Shown piece after piece: positions 18,190 to 28,310 of a DNA stretch of 64,000 bases. Both the position numbers and the translations under genes were made by a program. The DNA is taken from assembly GCA_027452215.1 (NCBI GenBank), contig DAIDGQ010000025.1, forward strand, positions 62,001 to 126,000, written 5' to 3'. The stretch comes from Granulicella sp. GTDB lineage: Bacteria > Acidobacteriota > Terriglobia > Terriglobales > Acidobacteriaceae. Below the pieces are notes generated by a model. That model was given only the letters and a program-made list of their open reading frames with translations, made no database searches and was not told where the DNA came from. Position 1 is the first letter of the stretch, and the number at the start of each line of letters is the position of its first letter.

Positions 18190-19579
18190 CAGATACAGGC
18201 GTTACAGGCGTGCGTGACAGCGCAAGACTACCCAGCAGAATTACGATGGGGAAGCATTCCAACGTGTATCGCGGCTCAGAGTTGTCGACCGTCAAGAGCA
18301 GCAGACAACGTGTGACGATTATGCTGAACATCGCAAACGCGAGCACCCGATGGTGGCACCAACGTCGCGTGCTCCACCGGATGAAGCCTGTCATCGCCAG
18401 CCCCAAATAGGCGAAATTCAGTAGGGCATAGGTCATCTCTGCTACCGATGCCCCCGGATGAGATCGAATAGCCCACCAGTCAATCGGCAGTACCATCAAC
18501 TCCGTCCGTGGTCGCAGCCACATGTTCAACTCTCGAGCGATGGGCAGAAAGACATAATACCGAAATGGGTGATCGGCGATCCGCTCAACTGCCAGACGCG
18601 CAAACGCCCGATCGAACTCCGGAGTAGCGGAGGTAACCTCGTTGTACTGCACATAGAGCGCGCGTGTTTGTGCATACTGCTGGGAATTGTCGAATGCCCG
18701 GGTCGGCAGGTCGGCAAGGTTCAATGGAGCGTCATCATAGTTCCAATAGACGTCGTATGTAGATTGGTAGTCGATCGCCCAAGTGCGGTACCAGCGCTGA
18801 AAACCTCGCGGAATATCTTCGCCAGGATCGTTGGCGTAGCGCGGAGCAAGCGGTTGGATGACCCGGAATGTGTGCCAGTTGCGCGCAGCCCATCCCCCTA
18901 GCGGCAACAATACTACGAGGGTCGCCACCGTCGCTGGCAGAAGTCCATCTACTAGTCGTAATCTTCTATCCCGCAAACCTGTCCAGAGCATAGCAGGAAT
19001 AACCGCTGCAGCCAGCAGTCCCTGATCAGGCCGCAGCAGGACGGCGAACGAGAGGGCGCAGCCAATCACGGTGACCCATACTAGCCCTCGACGGCCGGTT
19101 CGCCAGACCGCATCCCAGCGCTCGAGCGCGAACAGACCCAGAGTGACACAAAACAGACTGAGTGTCTCGGTAAGTGGAGCGACCGAATAATTTGCAGTAA
19201 ACGGACAAAGCGATGCGAGCCATAGGGCGGCCACGCCAGCCCGTCTTCCCCAAAGCCTCCCGGCGAGGCTACCCAGCAGAGCGCAACTCACTAGGTCGAT
19301 CCCCATCTGTACCCAAATCACAGCAACATAATTGGCATTCCCGAACAGAGTGAAACAGGTGGCGAGAAACAAGGGATAGCCAGGCAGACGAATCAATGTT
19401 GGGCGGAGGGTGCTTTCTGAGAAGCCAAAAACGTGATGCGCCAACATATTATGGGCCAATTCACCGTACATCAGGGTGTCACCTGAGAGGTGCGGGCGGA
19501 ATTGAAAAAATAGTAGACGCAGGATGGCACCGGCTACCAATGCACCCAACCATCCATACCGTGTGCGTCGTTCATCCAT
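18179..19579 (-). CDS. GT39-like integral membrane glycosyltransferase (ArnT/PMT type)
   Basis: 466 residues with about 10 hydrophobic segments. The N-terminal loop RPHLSGDTLMYGELAHNML carries the acidic residue typical of the GT-C fold (PMT/ArnT, GT39/GT83). Loops such as RLPGYPLFLATCFTLFG and PLTETLSLFCVTLGLFALE match the family in position. These enzymes transfer sugars from polyprenyl-phosphate donors on the outer face of the inner membrane; the acceptor is unknown. An ATG at 19579 was chosen; the frame also has a TTG two codons upstream. It is divergent from the GH18/NodB/GT2 fusion. Confidence 0.78.
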   Translation of the reverse strand: MDERRTRYGWLGALVAGAILRLLFFQFRPHLSGDTLMYGELAHNMLAHHVFGFSESTLRPTLIRLPGYPLFLATCFTLFGNANYVAVIWVQMGIDLVSCALLGSLAGRLWGRRAGVAALWLASLCPFTANYSVAPLTETLSLFCVTLGLFALERWDAVWRTGRRGLVWVTVIGCALSFAVLLRPDQGLLAAAVIPAMLWTGLRDRRLRLVDGLLPATVATLVVLLPLGGWAARNWHTFRVIQPLAPRYANDPGEDIPRGFQRWYRTWAIDYQSTYDVYWNYDDAPLNLADLPTRAFDNSQQYAQTRALYVQYNEVTSATPEFDRAFARLAVERIADHPFRYYVFLPIARELNMWLRPRTELMVLPIDWWAIRSHPGASVAEMTYALLNFAYLGLAMTGFIRWSTRRWCHHRVLAFAMFSIIVTRCLLLLTVDNSEPRYTLECFPIVILLGSLALSRTPVTPVSAID

Positions 19580-19680
19580 ATCCAAGCATCATACGAGCCA
19601 TCCGCCCCCTCCGCAGTGGCGGCAATTCCCGAGCAACTTAATCTGGCGGGTAGTATCATGGGAAGTCAGCCTACGACTCA

Positions 19681-22600
19681 ATGAACAAACAAGTCTTCTA
19701 CGATCCGCAGCGCAAACGATGGAAGCGGTTGCGGCGAATATTCGACGTACTGGCGCTACTCGGAGCGCTCGTAGGCGTGTTTTTTGTCGTCGGCCTGCTC
19801 CGTATGAAGCCTATGCAGAGTCTCGACCTGCGTTCGGCGACCCGTCGTTATCGTGCACTCTCCAATCCGCCGGCACCGGAACTAAACTCGCGCGAGAAGC
19901 TCAACCGCTCTGCTCATCGCAAGACTGATATCAAGCCATCCGATGTCGTCCTCAACAAGAGCGAAGGTCTGCGCGCTGCGTTTTACACGGATCTTGATCC
20001 GGCCAGTTATGCCTCATTCAAAGCGCACGTGAAGCAGATCGATCTTCTCTTTCCAGAGTGGTTGCACGTGGTGACGCCTGATGGGTCATTGACCGCCTAC
20101 ACGTCGGACAACATTCCGTTCGCAGTCGTCGATTCATCTGGAGTCCATGGCGTCGACAGGGAAAACAAGATTGTCCACACGATCACCGCGGCCAAAGAAG
20201 ATACGGAAATCTTCCCGATGGTAAATAACTACAGCCCTATTGACGGTGCCTTTGAGCCGAATGTAGAGCAATTCCTACTCAATCAGACGTCGCGGGCAAA
20301 ATTTGTTCAGCAGGTCGATTTATTTCTTGCTGCGAACACAAGATACCGAGGGCTGACGCTCGATTTTCAGGCACTTCCTCCGGACGCCCAGGTCGCCTAC
20401 AGTCAGCTTATACAAGCGTTATATAACGACTTCCATGCACGCAATCTTCGACTCTATATAAATGTACCGGTAGTCCTCGGCAGCCTTGACATTAAGTTCC
20501 TGGCTGAGAATTCTGACGGTCTTATTTTGATGAACTACGGAGAGCACCAGACCGAAAGCGATCCGGGGCCCATCTCCGGACAGGACTGGTTTGAAAATAA
20601 CCTGCGGACGGTCATGAAGCTCGTGCCACGGGAAAAAATCATCTGCTCCATTGGCAGCTATGGCTACGACTGGACAACAGCGCTACCGCCTGCTCCAACA
20701 AACGCAAGCAAGGGCCGCCGCCCGAAGCCAGAGAAAAAGCCAGAAATTCTCAACACCACAATGCTGTCCACGCAGGAAGCGTGGCAGGAAGCTTCGGATG
20801 CGGAAGCTAAGATTAGCCTCGACAGCGACTCACTCAATCCTCATTTCGCCTATGACGATGATGATGCAAAGGTGAGGCATCAAGTGTGGTTCCTTGATGC
20901 TGTGACGGCCATAAACCAGATGCGCGTAGCCCGCGCTCTCGGCATCCAGACTTTCGCCTTGTGGCGGCTCGGTCTTGAGGACGATTCACTTTGGAAGATC
21001 TGGGACAATCCGCTAAAGTCCGATCCAATGAAGGAACTGACAGAGGTAGCGCCTGGACAAGATGTCGACACCGAAGGCGACGGGGATATTCTTCGCGTCA
21101 CAAGCCAGCCACAGAACGGCCATCGCTCACTGGCGATGGACGATGACACGACAATCCCCGCGCAATATCTTAGTGTGATCTCTGAGTCGATGGACTCCTA
21201 TCCCCTGCCCTACACCATCTCGCAGTATGGATATCACCCGAAGGAAGTGGCGATCAGCTTCGATGACGGTCCGGATCCAGAGTGGACGCCGAAGATCCTC
21301 AACATACTGAAGGAATACAACGTCAAGGGCACGTTCTTCATGATTGGAGAAGTCGCCCAGGACAATATAGGCCTAATCAAGCGAGTCTACGGTGAGGGCC
21401 ACGAGATCGGAAATCACACCTTTACTCACCCCGACATATCCGAAATATCCGGGAGGCAAGTTGATCTGCAACTGAACCTGACCGAACGCCTGTTCGCTGC
21501 AGAACTCGGGGTTGAGCCCGTCTACTTTCGCCCCCCTTACTCCATTGACCAGGAGCCGGACACCAATGATCAGGCCGCTCCGATCGACCATATTCAGCAC
21601 CTTGGGTATGTCATCGTCGGAGACAAAATAGACACGAATGACTGGGATGAACATCCGCGAAAGTCACCCCAAGAGATCGTCAAAAGCGTGTTCGATCAAA
21701 TCGCACTCGCGAACACAAAAACATGGATGAAGGGCTCCATCATCCTGATGCACGACGGCGGCGGCGACCGGTCCGCTACTGTCGCCGCACTTCCAGAGCT
21801 GATCAAAGCGCTTCGCGCCCACGGTTATACAATCGTTCCGGTATCTGAACTCATTGGCAAAACTCGTGATCAGGTAATGCCCCCGATTAGAGGCCGGCAG
21901 CGCTACTATGCAGTGATTGATGCAATAGCGTTTTTACTGATTTCCTTCTTCAATCACTTCGTCATCGGCGTATTTTTTGTTGGTGACATCCTGATGAGTG
22001 GTCGACTGATTATCATCGGCCTGTTTGCAACCATCGATCGCTTCCGCAAGCGCAGGAACTTCGCGACTCCCGACTACCAGCCACGCGTTGCGGTCCTAAT
22101 CCCCGCATACAATGAAGAGTTGGTCATCGCTCGAACCATCCGTTCCGTGCTGATGTCAAATTACAAAAACATTCGTACGATTGTCATCGATGACGGCTCC
22201 AAAGATAAGACCTTCCAGATTGCTTGTGACACATATGCGAAGGAGATCGCCGCCGGTCGAGTAACGGTGCTGACCAAGCCCAATGGCGGGAAGGCAGATG
22301 CTCTGAACTTTGCACTGAGCCAGACCGATGAAGAAATTTACGTTGGCATCGACGCAGATGGAGTCATCGCTCACGATGCCATCTCGCGCTTGGTCTGTCA
22401 CTTTGCGAATCCGCACATTGGAGCCGTCGCGGGGAACGCGAAGGTAGGCAACCGAGTCAATCTCTGGACTCGCTGGCAGGCCCTCGAGTACATCACAAGC
22501 CAGAATTTTGAGCGCAGGGCCCTCGATTTGTTCGATGTCGTCATGGTGGTTCCAGGAGCGATCGGCGCATGGCGAACTGCTGCGGTCAAAGCCGGAGGGG

Positions 22601-23238
22601 GGTATCATCCGGATACTGTTGCCGAAGATGCTGACCTCACGATGAACCTGCTCGAGCAAGGGTACGCCGTGATCTATGAAGACCGGGCTCTGGCCTTCAC
22701 GGAGGCTCCAGTTAATGCCAATGGCCTTGCACGTCAGCGCTTTCGCTGGTCCTTTGGCATACTTCAGGCCATCTTTAAGCATCGCGGTGCCATCGTCAAT
22801 CGACGTGCCATGGGCCTCTTTGCCTTACCCAATATTCTGATATTCCAAATCCTCCTTCCGCTTGTCTCGCCACTTATCGACTTCATGTTTATCGCGGGCG
22901 TGATTCACTACTTCATCGACAAGCATTTTCACCCGGACACTACCAGCCCGTCAGACCTATACAAGCTGTTGACGTTCTTCCTTGCGTTCCTGCTGATTGA
23001 TTTCGCGGCGTCCGCGCTGGCCTTCATGCTCGAACGAAAGCACCCGGCCAGCAAGGGAGATGCATGGCTACTCTTTCACATCTGGGTGCAAAGGTTCACC
23101 TATCGACAACTCTTTTCGTGGGTTCTGATTCGGACGGTAAAACGAGCCATTGATGGTAAGAGCTTCAGTTGGGACAAGCTTGAACGAACTGCCCAGATGT
23201 CCGAATCGACTGAGCGTCTCACTGAGGATAAGTCATAA
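19681..23238 (+). CDS. Trimodular GH18-like / NodB deacetylase / GT2 polysaccharide synthase fusion
   Basis: 1185 residues. An N-terminal membrane anchor (about 20-42) is followed by a GH18-like domain (about 90-440), a NodB deacetylase (about 515-730), a membrane segment, a GT2 synthase (about 795-1080) and C-terminal membrane helices. NodB residues D528-D529 and H579/H583 (NHTFTH) are present. GT2 shows D837-D838, D891xD893, E982-D983 and Q1019RFRW. The GH18 motif reads RGLTLDFQAL: the catalytic Glu position is Gln230. The layout suggests making, deacetylating and processing an N-acetylhexosamine polymer in one chain, comparable in parts to PgaB/PgaC. The product is not known. Confidence 0.88.
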   Translation: MNKQVFYDPQRKRWKRLRRIFDVLALLGALVGVFFVVGLLRMKPMQSLDLRSATRRYRALSNPPAPELNSREKLNRSAHRKTDIKPSDVVLNKSEGLRAAFYTDLDPASYASFKAHVKQIDLLFPEWLHVVTPDGSLTAYTSDNIPFAVVDSSGVHGVDRENKIVHTITAAKEDTEIFPMVNNYSPIDGAFEPNVEQFLLNQTSRAKFVQQVDLFLAANTRYRGLTLDFQALPPDAQVAYSQLIQALYNDFHARNLRLYINVPVVLGSLDIKFLAENSDGLILMNYGEHQTESDPGPISGQDWFENNLRTVMKLVPREKIICSIGSYGYDWTTALPPAPTNASKGRRPKPEKKPEILNTTMLSTQEAWQEASDAEAKISLDSDSLNPHFAYDDDDAKVRHQVWFLDAVTAINQMRVARALGIQTFALWRLGLEDDSLWKIWDNPLKSDPMKELTEVAPGQDVDTEGDGDILRVTSQPQNGHRSLAMDDDTTIPAQYLSVISESMDSYPLPYTISQYGYHPKEVAISFDDGPDPEWTPKILNILKEYNVKGTFFMIGEVAQDNIGLIKRVYGEGHEIGNHTFTHPDISEISGRQVDLQLNLTERLFAAELGVEPVYFRPPYSIDQEPDTNDQAAPIDHIQHLGYVIVGDKIDTNDWDEHPRKSPQEIVKSVFDQIALANTKTWMKGSIILMHDGGGDRSATVAALPELIKALRAHGYTIVPVSELIGKTRDQVMPPIRGRQRYYAVIDAIAFLLISFFNHFVIGVFFVGDILMSGRLIIIGLFATIDRFRKRRNFATPDYQPRVAVLIPAYNEELVIARTIRSVLMSNYKNIRTIVIDDGSKDKTFQIACDTYAKEIAAGRVTVLTKPNGGKADALNFALSQTDEEIYVGIDADGVIAHDAISRLVCHFANPHIGAVAGNAKVGNRVNLWTRWQALEYITSQNFERRALDLFDVVMVVPGAIGAWRTAAVKAGGGYHPDTVAEDADLTMNLLEQGYAVIYEDRALAFTEAPVNANGLARQRFRWSFGILQAIFKHRGAIVNRRAMGLFALPNILIFQILLPLVSPLIDFMFIAGVIHYFIDKHFHPDTTSPSDLYKLLTFFLAFLLIDFAASALAFMLERKHPASKGDAWLLFHIWVQRFTYRQLFSWVLIRTVKRAIDGKSFSWDKLERTAQMSESTERLTEDKS

Positions 23239-23283
23239 CAACAAGCCGGATAATCCAGGCCTAGAATGATGCAAGGGGATTCC

Positions 23284-24879
23284 ATGACTTCAACTACTAT
23301 CAATAATCTACCGCCCTTCTCTAATGAGCCATTCACAGACTTCGCCACTGTAGAGAACAAACGAGCCATGCTTGAGGCGCTCGACCACGTCCGCGCAGAA
23401 CTAGGCCAGACCTATGACCTGATCATTGCGGGTTGCCGCCTGGAGACTCCTGAAACGTTCCACTCTGTCAACCCGGCGAACCCATCAGAGGTTATCGGAA
23501 TCCACTACGCGGCCCGTGCAAAGGAAGCAAACGAAGCGGTAGACGCTGCTCAATTGGCATTCGACCGATGGAAGAAGACCTCCGTTGCTGAGAGGGTAAC
23601 GCTACTCTTGAGGGCAGCCGATCTCATTCGTCAGCGCCATTTCAATTTTTGCGCATGGCTGACGCTCGAGGTCGGCAAGAACTGGGCTGAGGCCGATGCC
23701 GACGTCGGCGAGACCATAGACTTCCTCGAGTTTTACGCTCGCGAAGCATTGCGTTTGGACGCCGCAACGACGCCCATTCAATACCCAGGGGAGCGCAATC
23801 TTTTTCGATATATCCCGCTCGGCGTGGGCGCCGTAATTCCACCGTGGAACTTTCCGCTAGCGATCATGGCCGGCATGACGGCTGCGGCCATCGTGGTTGG
23901 TAACACAGTTGTGCTGAAGCCTTCACCCGATGCTCCGACCATCGCTGCCCGCTTTCTGACCCTGATGGAGGAGGCCGGCCTTCCCGATGGCGTCATCAAT
24001 CTGCTTCAGGGAGGTCCCGAAGTTGGGCGCACTCTCGTCGAAAATCCACAAGTTCGCTTCATCGCCTTCACAGGTTCGAAAAAAGTCGGCCTCGAAATTC
24101 ATGAGAGGGCCGCACGCACCCAACCCGGCCAGCACTTTATCAAGCGCACCATCCTGGAGCTGGGAGGCAAGGATACGATTCTTGTGGATGCTGACTGCGA
24201 TTTGGATGCAGCCGTCGAAGGGGTGACGGCTGCGGCCTTCGGCTTCAACGGACAGAAATGCTCAGCGTGCTCACGTGTGATTGTCGACTCTTCAATATAC
24301 GACGCCTTCTGTGACCGCCTCAAAGTGCGCGTCGAGTCACTTACCAACGGTGCGCCGGCAGAAAACTTCCAGACTGGGCCGGTAATCAACGAGGTCGCGA
24401 AGAAGCGCGTCCTGACTTACATCGAGGTTGGCAGAAGCGAGGGTCGGCTGCTCACCGGCGGTTCTAACGTTGAAACTGACGACGACGGATACTATGTTGC
24501 ACCGACCGTTTTCGTCGATGTCGCACCCACCGCAAGAATCGCGCAAGAGGAGATTTTTGGGCCCGTCCTTGCGGTAATTCGATCTGAGAACTTCGACGAG
24601 GCGCTCGCCATCGCAAACAACACAGAGTACGGTCTGACCGGCGCGATCTACTCAAGTTCGCGCGAGAAGCTCAATCGTGCGCGCGATGAGTTCCATGTCG
24701 GCAATCTCTACTTTAATCGCAAATGCACGGGAGCCATGGTAGGAGCCCATCCGTTTGGAGGATTCAACATGAGCGGCACGGACTCAAAAGCCGGTGGCCC
24801 AGATTACCTGACTCTATTTACCCAGGCAAAATCTATCGCAGAGAAATGCGGCTCGATCCCGGACACGCCAGCGAAATAG
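23284..24879 (+). CDS. pruA: 1-pyrroline-5-carboxylate dehydrogenase (L-glutamate gamma-semialdehyde dehydrogenase)
   Basis: 531-residue aldehyde dehydrogenase. PPWNFPLAIMAGMTAAAIV, the NAD-binding FTGSKKVGLEI, ELGGKD and the catalytic-Cys region FGFNGQKCSACSR match the RocA/PruA type, which converts glutamate semialdehyde to glutamate in proline and arginine breakdown. The C-terminal NRKCTGAMVGAHPFGGFNMSG is also typical. The ATG at 23284 has an AGGGGA ribosome-binding site; the longer frame from 23266 puts that site inside the coding region. No proline dehydrogenase gene is next to it. Confidence 0.92.
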   Translation: MTSTTINNLPPFSNEPFTDFATVENKRAMLEALDHVRAELGQTYDLIIAGCRLETPETFHSVNPANPSEVIGIHYAARAKEANEAVDAAQLAFDRWKKTSVAERVTLLLRAADLIRQRHFNFCAWLTLEVGKNWAEADADVGETIDFLEFYAREALRLDAATTPIQYPGERNLFRYIPLGVGAVIPPWNFPLAIMAGMTAAAIVVGNTVVLKPSPDAPTIAARFLTLMEEAGLPDGVINLLQGGPEVGRTLVENPQVRFIAFTGSKKVGLEIHERAARTQPGQHFIKRTILELGGKDTILVDADCDLDAAVEGVTAAAFGFNGQKCSACSRVIVDSSIYDAFCDRLKVRVESLTNGAPAENFQTGPVINEVAKKRVLTYIEVGRSEGRLLTGGSNVETDDDGYYVAPTVFVDVAPTARIAQEEIFGPVLAVIRSENFDEALAIANNTEYGLTGAIYSSSREKLNRARDEFHVGNLYFNRKCTGAMVGAHPFGGFNMSGTDSKAGGPDYLTLFTQAKSIAEKCGSIPDTPAK

Positions 24880-24887
24880 TAACGACT

Positions 24888-25538
24888 TTACGCGGTACGC
24901 ACGAGTGCCTGCCGAGTAATTTCGACAACCTCAGCCAGCGCGTGATGATGAACCGTGAAGAGTGCCAACTCCAACCGGTCCGACACACCAGTCTTCCCGT
25001 ATATGCGACGCAGGTAGTTCTTCACTACCTGCTCTTTGGTACCAAGTTGGGTAGCAATCTCCTTGTTTTTACGGCCTTCGGAGATGAGTGCAACAATCTG
25101 CAACTCCCTTGGGGTTAATCGCAGGGCGGCTTTCGCACCCGCTCGATCAACTATCGGCAACGTCTTGATGATGGCCCGCTGCTGGTATCGCTCTCCCGCG
25201 GCCACGCGGTAGATGCACTCCACCAGTTGAGGCGCCGCAACCGAACGCAAGAGTATGCCCTCCAACCGCTTTGCAATGGAATCATCGAGCGTTACACCCG
25301 GCTCAAGAATCATCACCGCACGGCTCCCGGCCTGCTGAACCTGATCCAACAGCTCATGCAAATCATTGGCGATACTCGATGGGAAGAGAACAACAGACTT
25401 CGGTAAAGTGGTGATAGCGTTCCGCAACTGCTCAGGATCAATGCACAGCGCCACAACTCGCATTGTGACTTCAGTCATCAGTATCCTTGCGATACCTGTG
25501 CAATAGATCGCCTGGTTATCCGCAAGAATGAGCTGCAT
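24888..25538 (-). CDS. LuxR/NarL-type regulator with degenerate receiver domain
   Basis: 216 residues. The C-terminal LuxR helix-turn-helix is clear (LTPRELQIVALISEGRKNKE, then GTKEQVVKNYLRRIYGK). The N-terminal part looks like a receiver (MQLILADNQAIYCTGIARIL), but the strand that should carry the phospho-accepting Asp reads SVVLFPSSIAND, and the conserved Lys site reads GILLRSV. Phosphorelay control is therefore unlikely. An ATG at 25538 was chosen; an upstream ATG at 25577 is possible. The IS21 element begins about 155 bases upstream, so the native promoter region may be shortened. It ends tail-to-tail with pruA. Confidence 0.85.
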   Translation of the reverse strand: MQLILADNQAIYCTGIARILMTEVTMRVVALCIDPEQLRNAITTLPKSVVLFPSSIANDLHELLDQVQQAGSRAVMILEPGVTLDDSIAKRLEGILLRSVAAPQLVECIYRVAAGERYQQRAIIKTLPIVDRAGAKAALRLTPRELQIVALISEGRKNKEIATQLGTKEQVVKNYLRRIYGKTGVSDRLELALFTVHHHALAEVVEITRQALVRTA

Positions 25539-25777
25539 AGCTAAGACTTCCTCCGCGCGTCCCAGTGTCTCTTTCAACGGCCTCTTAGTGTTCTTTATCG
25601 GCAGCGGGCTGAAATATCCGAATTGTTCTGGATCAGGACAGCATCCGGATTCACTATACGAAGTGCTGGCATCTGACCAACCTTGCTGATTTTGCTACCG
25701 TAATTTGGCCCCAGCATGCCGACTAAATTTGGCCCCACCTGGAGCAACCGGCCTACCCTCATTTCACGGAGGGCGAG

Positions 25778-27313
25778 GTGGACAGGAGAACGAAGGTGGA
25801 GCTATTCGAGCAGATTCGACGGGAGCATGAGTTTGGAGGAAGCAGCATCCGTGCGGTGGCACGCAAGTTCAGCGTGCATCGTCGGATGGTCCGTCAGGCG
25901 CTGGCCAGCGCAGTCCCTCCAGAACGCGTATACAAGCCACGCGAGTGTCCGCGACTGGGGCCGGTGATGCCGTTCATCGACGACATCCTGACCGCCGACC
26001 TGTCGGCGCCGCGCAAGCAACGGCACACGGCGGCGAGGATTTACAAGCGTCTGCAGGTCGAGCGGTCTGACTTTCCGGTCGGCCAGTCGCGGGTGCGGGA
26101 GTACGTAAGCTTCCGCAAGCGGCAACTGGGGATGACCAGGCAGGACGTCTTTATCCCGCAGAGCTATCCTCCAGCGGCAGAGGCGCAGGTGGACTGGTAT
26201 GAAGCCTACGCCGATCTGGGCGGCGAGCGGGTGAAGTTGCAGGTCTTCACCATGCGCAGCATGTACAGCGGAGCATCGTTTCATCGCGCCTATCCGCGTG
26301 CCACCCAGCAGGCGTTTCTGGAAGCTCATGAGCTGGCGTTCGCACGATTTGGCGGCGTCTTCCATACGCTGCGCTATGACAACCTGACCAGCGCGGTGCG
26401 CCGGATCCTGCGTGGATACGGCCGCGAAGAGGCAGAGCGCTTCATCGCCTTCCGATCGCACTGGCGCTACGCTGCCACGTTCTGCACTCCTGGCGAGGGC
26501 CACGAAAAGGGCGGCGTCGAAGGCGAGGTCGGCTACTTCCGCCGCAACCACTGGGTGCCGGTGCCCAGCGCCAGGGACCTCGCAGCGTTGAACCAACGGC
26601 TCGCATCTGCCGCGATCGCAGACGAACAGCGGACCATCCATGGCCGGACAGAGACGGTCGCGTACGCTCTGGCTGCGGAGCGTACGCGTCTGCTTCCTCT
26701 GGCGGAGGAGAGCTTCGATCTTGCCGACGTCAGCTTCCCGGTGGTCGATCGTCAGCGTTGTGTGCTGGTCAAGACCAGCGCCTACTCGACGCCGTTGCAT
26801 CCGGGCACCGAAGCCGTGGTCCGAACCTACTCGGCCTATGTCGAGATATGGGCCCGTGGCAAGTGTGTCGCGCGGCATGAACGCTGCTATCGCAAGCGTC
26901 AGCAGATCCTCGATCTCGAACACTATCTCGATGTGCTCGAGCGCAAGCCAGGCGCACTCGCAGGCTCGACGCCGTTGGCCCAGTGGCGATCGCAAGGTCG
27001 ATGGCCGCACAGCTATGACCTGCTCTGGCAGCGGATGATCGAACGGCTCGGCCGCCAGAACGGCACCCGCGAGATGATCTCTCTGCTCGGCCTCGGGCAC
27101 CGTGCGGGAAGCGGTCAGCTCACCCGCGCCATCACCCAGGCCGTCGAACTGGGATGCGCCGATGCTGCCGCAGTTCGCTACCTGCTCACCGCCGCAGAGC
27201 CGGTGCGCAAGAAGCCGGACGCCATCGAACTCGGTCTGCTGGCTCGGTACGAACGCCCGCTGCCCAGCCTCGAAGCCTACGATCACCTGCTCCATGCGGA
27301 GGTGGCGCGATGA
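25778..27313 (+). CDS. istA: IS21-family transposase IstA
   Basis: 511 residues. An N-terminal helix-turn-helix ([20 protein letters not shown]) is followed by an rve-type DDE catalytic domain. The likely acidic residues are D in [11 protein letters not shown] in [10 protein letters not shown] and E in [13 protein letters not shown]. The start is a GTG with a GGAGGGCGAG ribosome-binding site just upstream. No frameshift or internal stop was seen, so the gene looks intact. Its stop overlaps istB as ATGA, the usual IS21 arrangement. Confidence 0.95.
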   Translation: MDRRTKVELFEQIRREHEFGGSSIRAVARKFSVHRRMVRQALASAVPPERVYKPRECPRLGPVMPFIDDILTADLSAPRKQRHTAARIYKRLQVERSDFPVGQSRVREYVSFRKRQLGMTRQDVFIPQSYPPAAEAQVDWYEAYADLGGERVKLQVFTMRSMYSGASFHRAYPRATQQAFLEAHELAFARFGGVFHTLRYDNLTSAVRRILRGYGREEAERFIAFRSHWRYAATFCTPGEGHEKGGVEGEVGYFRRNHWVPVPSARDLAALNQRLASAAIADEQRTIHGRTETVAYALAAERTRLLPLAEESFDLADVSFPVVDRQRCVLVKTSAYSTPLHPGTEAVVRTYSAYVEIWARGKCVARHERCYRKRQQILDLEHYLDVLERKPGALAGSTPLAQWRSQGRWPHSYDLLWQRMIERLGRQNGTREMISLLGLGHRAGSGQLTRAITQAVELGCADAAAVRYLLTAAEPVRKKPDAIELGLLARYERPLPSLEAYDHLLHAEVAR

Positions 27314-28077
27314 GCACCGTTCCCGCCTCTCTCCAGGAAGCTTCGATCCATGCCCATTGCAAGACCCTGCGCATCCCCACCATCGCAGCGCAGTACAGCC
27401 GCATCGCCGATCAGGCCACCCGCCAGGGACACTCCCACATCCGTTATCTCGAAGCCCTGCTCGCCGTCGAAGTCGAAGAGCGGCAACAACGCAGGATCGC
27501 ATGGCGTCTCTCCGAAGCAAAACTGCCCAAGATCAAGACCCTGGAAGACTTCGACTTCAACGCCTCCAGCGTCTCCACCACCCAGGTGCGTTCGCTCGCC
27601 GACGGAAGCTATCTGGACCGCGCCGAGCCGGTCATCTTCCTCGGCGACACCGGCACTGGCAAGACCCACCTGATGACCGCCCTCTGCGTCGAGGCCTGCC
27701 GCCGGAACAAGCGCGTCCGATTCACTACCGTCGCCGCTCTGATCAACGAACTCGTCGAGGCCAGCCACAACAGTCAGCTCAGCCGCGCTCTCGCCCGATG
27801 GAAGAAGTGGGACCTCATCGCCCTCGATGAAATGGGCTACGTTCCCCTGGCAGAGGTCGGAGCCGAGATGCTCTTCCAGGTCATCGCCGACCGGGCAGAG
27901 AAGGCCGCCGTCATCATCACCACCAACCTGCCCTTCTCCGAGTGGTCCTCGGTCTTCCCCAACACCCGCCTCTGCAAAGCGCTGCTCGACCGCATCACCG
28001 ATCGCGCCCACATCCTCGAGACCGGAAGCGAGTCCTACCGCTTCCGCCGCACCATGGAACGAAAGAAGAAAACCTGA
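27310..28077 (+). CDS. istB: IS21-family helper ATPase IstB
   Basis: 255-residue AAA+ ATPase related to DnaC. Walker A is [10 protein letters not shown] (about residues 113-122) and Walker B is LIALDEMGY. It drives target selection for IstA. The ATG at 27310 overlaps the istA stop; the frame is open further upstream but that part lies inside istA. The protein ends [14 protein letters not shown], as in the family. Confidence 0.95.
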   Translation: MSTVPASLQEASIHAHCKTLRIPTIAAQYSRIADQATRQGHSHIRYLEALLAVEVEERQQRRIAWRLSEAKLPKIKTLEDFDFNASSVSTTQVRSLADGSYLDRAEPVIFLGDTGTGKTHLMTALCVEACRRNKRVRFTTVAALINELVEASHNSQLSRALARWKKWDLIALDEMGYVPLAEVGAEMLFQVIADRAEKAAVIITTNLPFSEWSSVFPNTRLCKALLDRITDRAHILETGSESYRFRRTMERKKKT

Positions 28078-28310
28078 TCCAGATGGGGCCATATTTCGCC
28101 GTCGATTTACTCCTCCTCCGCTACGCTCCGGAGCAGCAAATCGAACCACATCAACTCATTCCAAAGTGGGGCCAATATTCACCGGCACTGTGGGGCCAAG
28201 TTTCGTTGACAAATGCACTTGCCATCGCGACAAGCGCAACTTATGATCAGCAACTTTTTCGCCACTTCAGAGTTTGATTCGACTATGGCCCTCTAGGCCT
28301 GGAGACCGCA

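Larger units (their letters stand above)
25693..28211 (+). mobile_element. IS21-family insertion sequence (complete)
   Basis: 2519-base element with istA and istB. The outer ends are imperfect inverted repeats: left TGCTACCGTAATTTGGCCCC and right (reverse strand) TGTCAACGAAACTTGGCCCC, both beginning TG. Each end carries two copies of TTGGCCCCA exactly 24 bases apart: 25705-25713 and 25729-25737 on the left, 28167-28175 and 28191-28199 (reversed) on the right. A weaker copy lies at 28084-28092. Multiple terminal transposase sites are typical of IS21. No direct target duplication was found next to these ends, so the boundaries are good to a few bases only. Confidence 0.85.

Noticed and set aside
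25802-27520. Long minus-strand frame opposite istA
   Set aside because: Shadow of the transposase gene; no ribosome-binding site or motif.
25681-28230. TTGC near both IS21 flanks as a target duplication
   Set aside because: The two copies lie at different distances from the ends and do not flank the inverted repeats directly.
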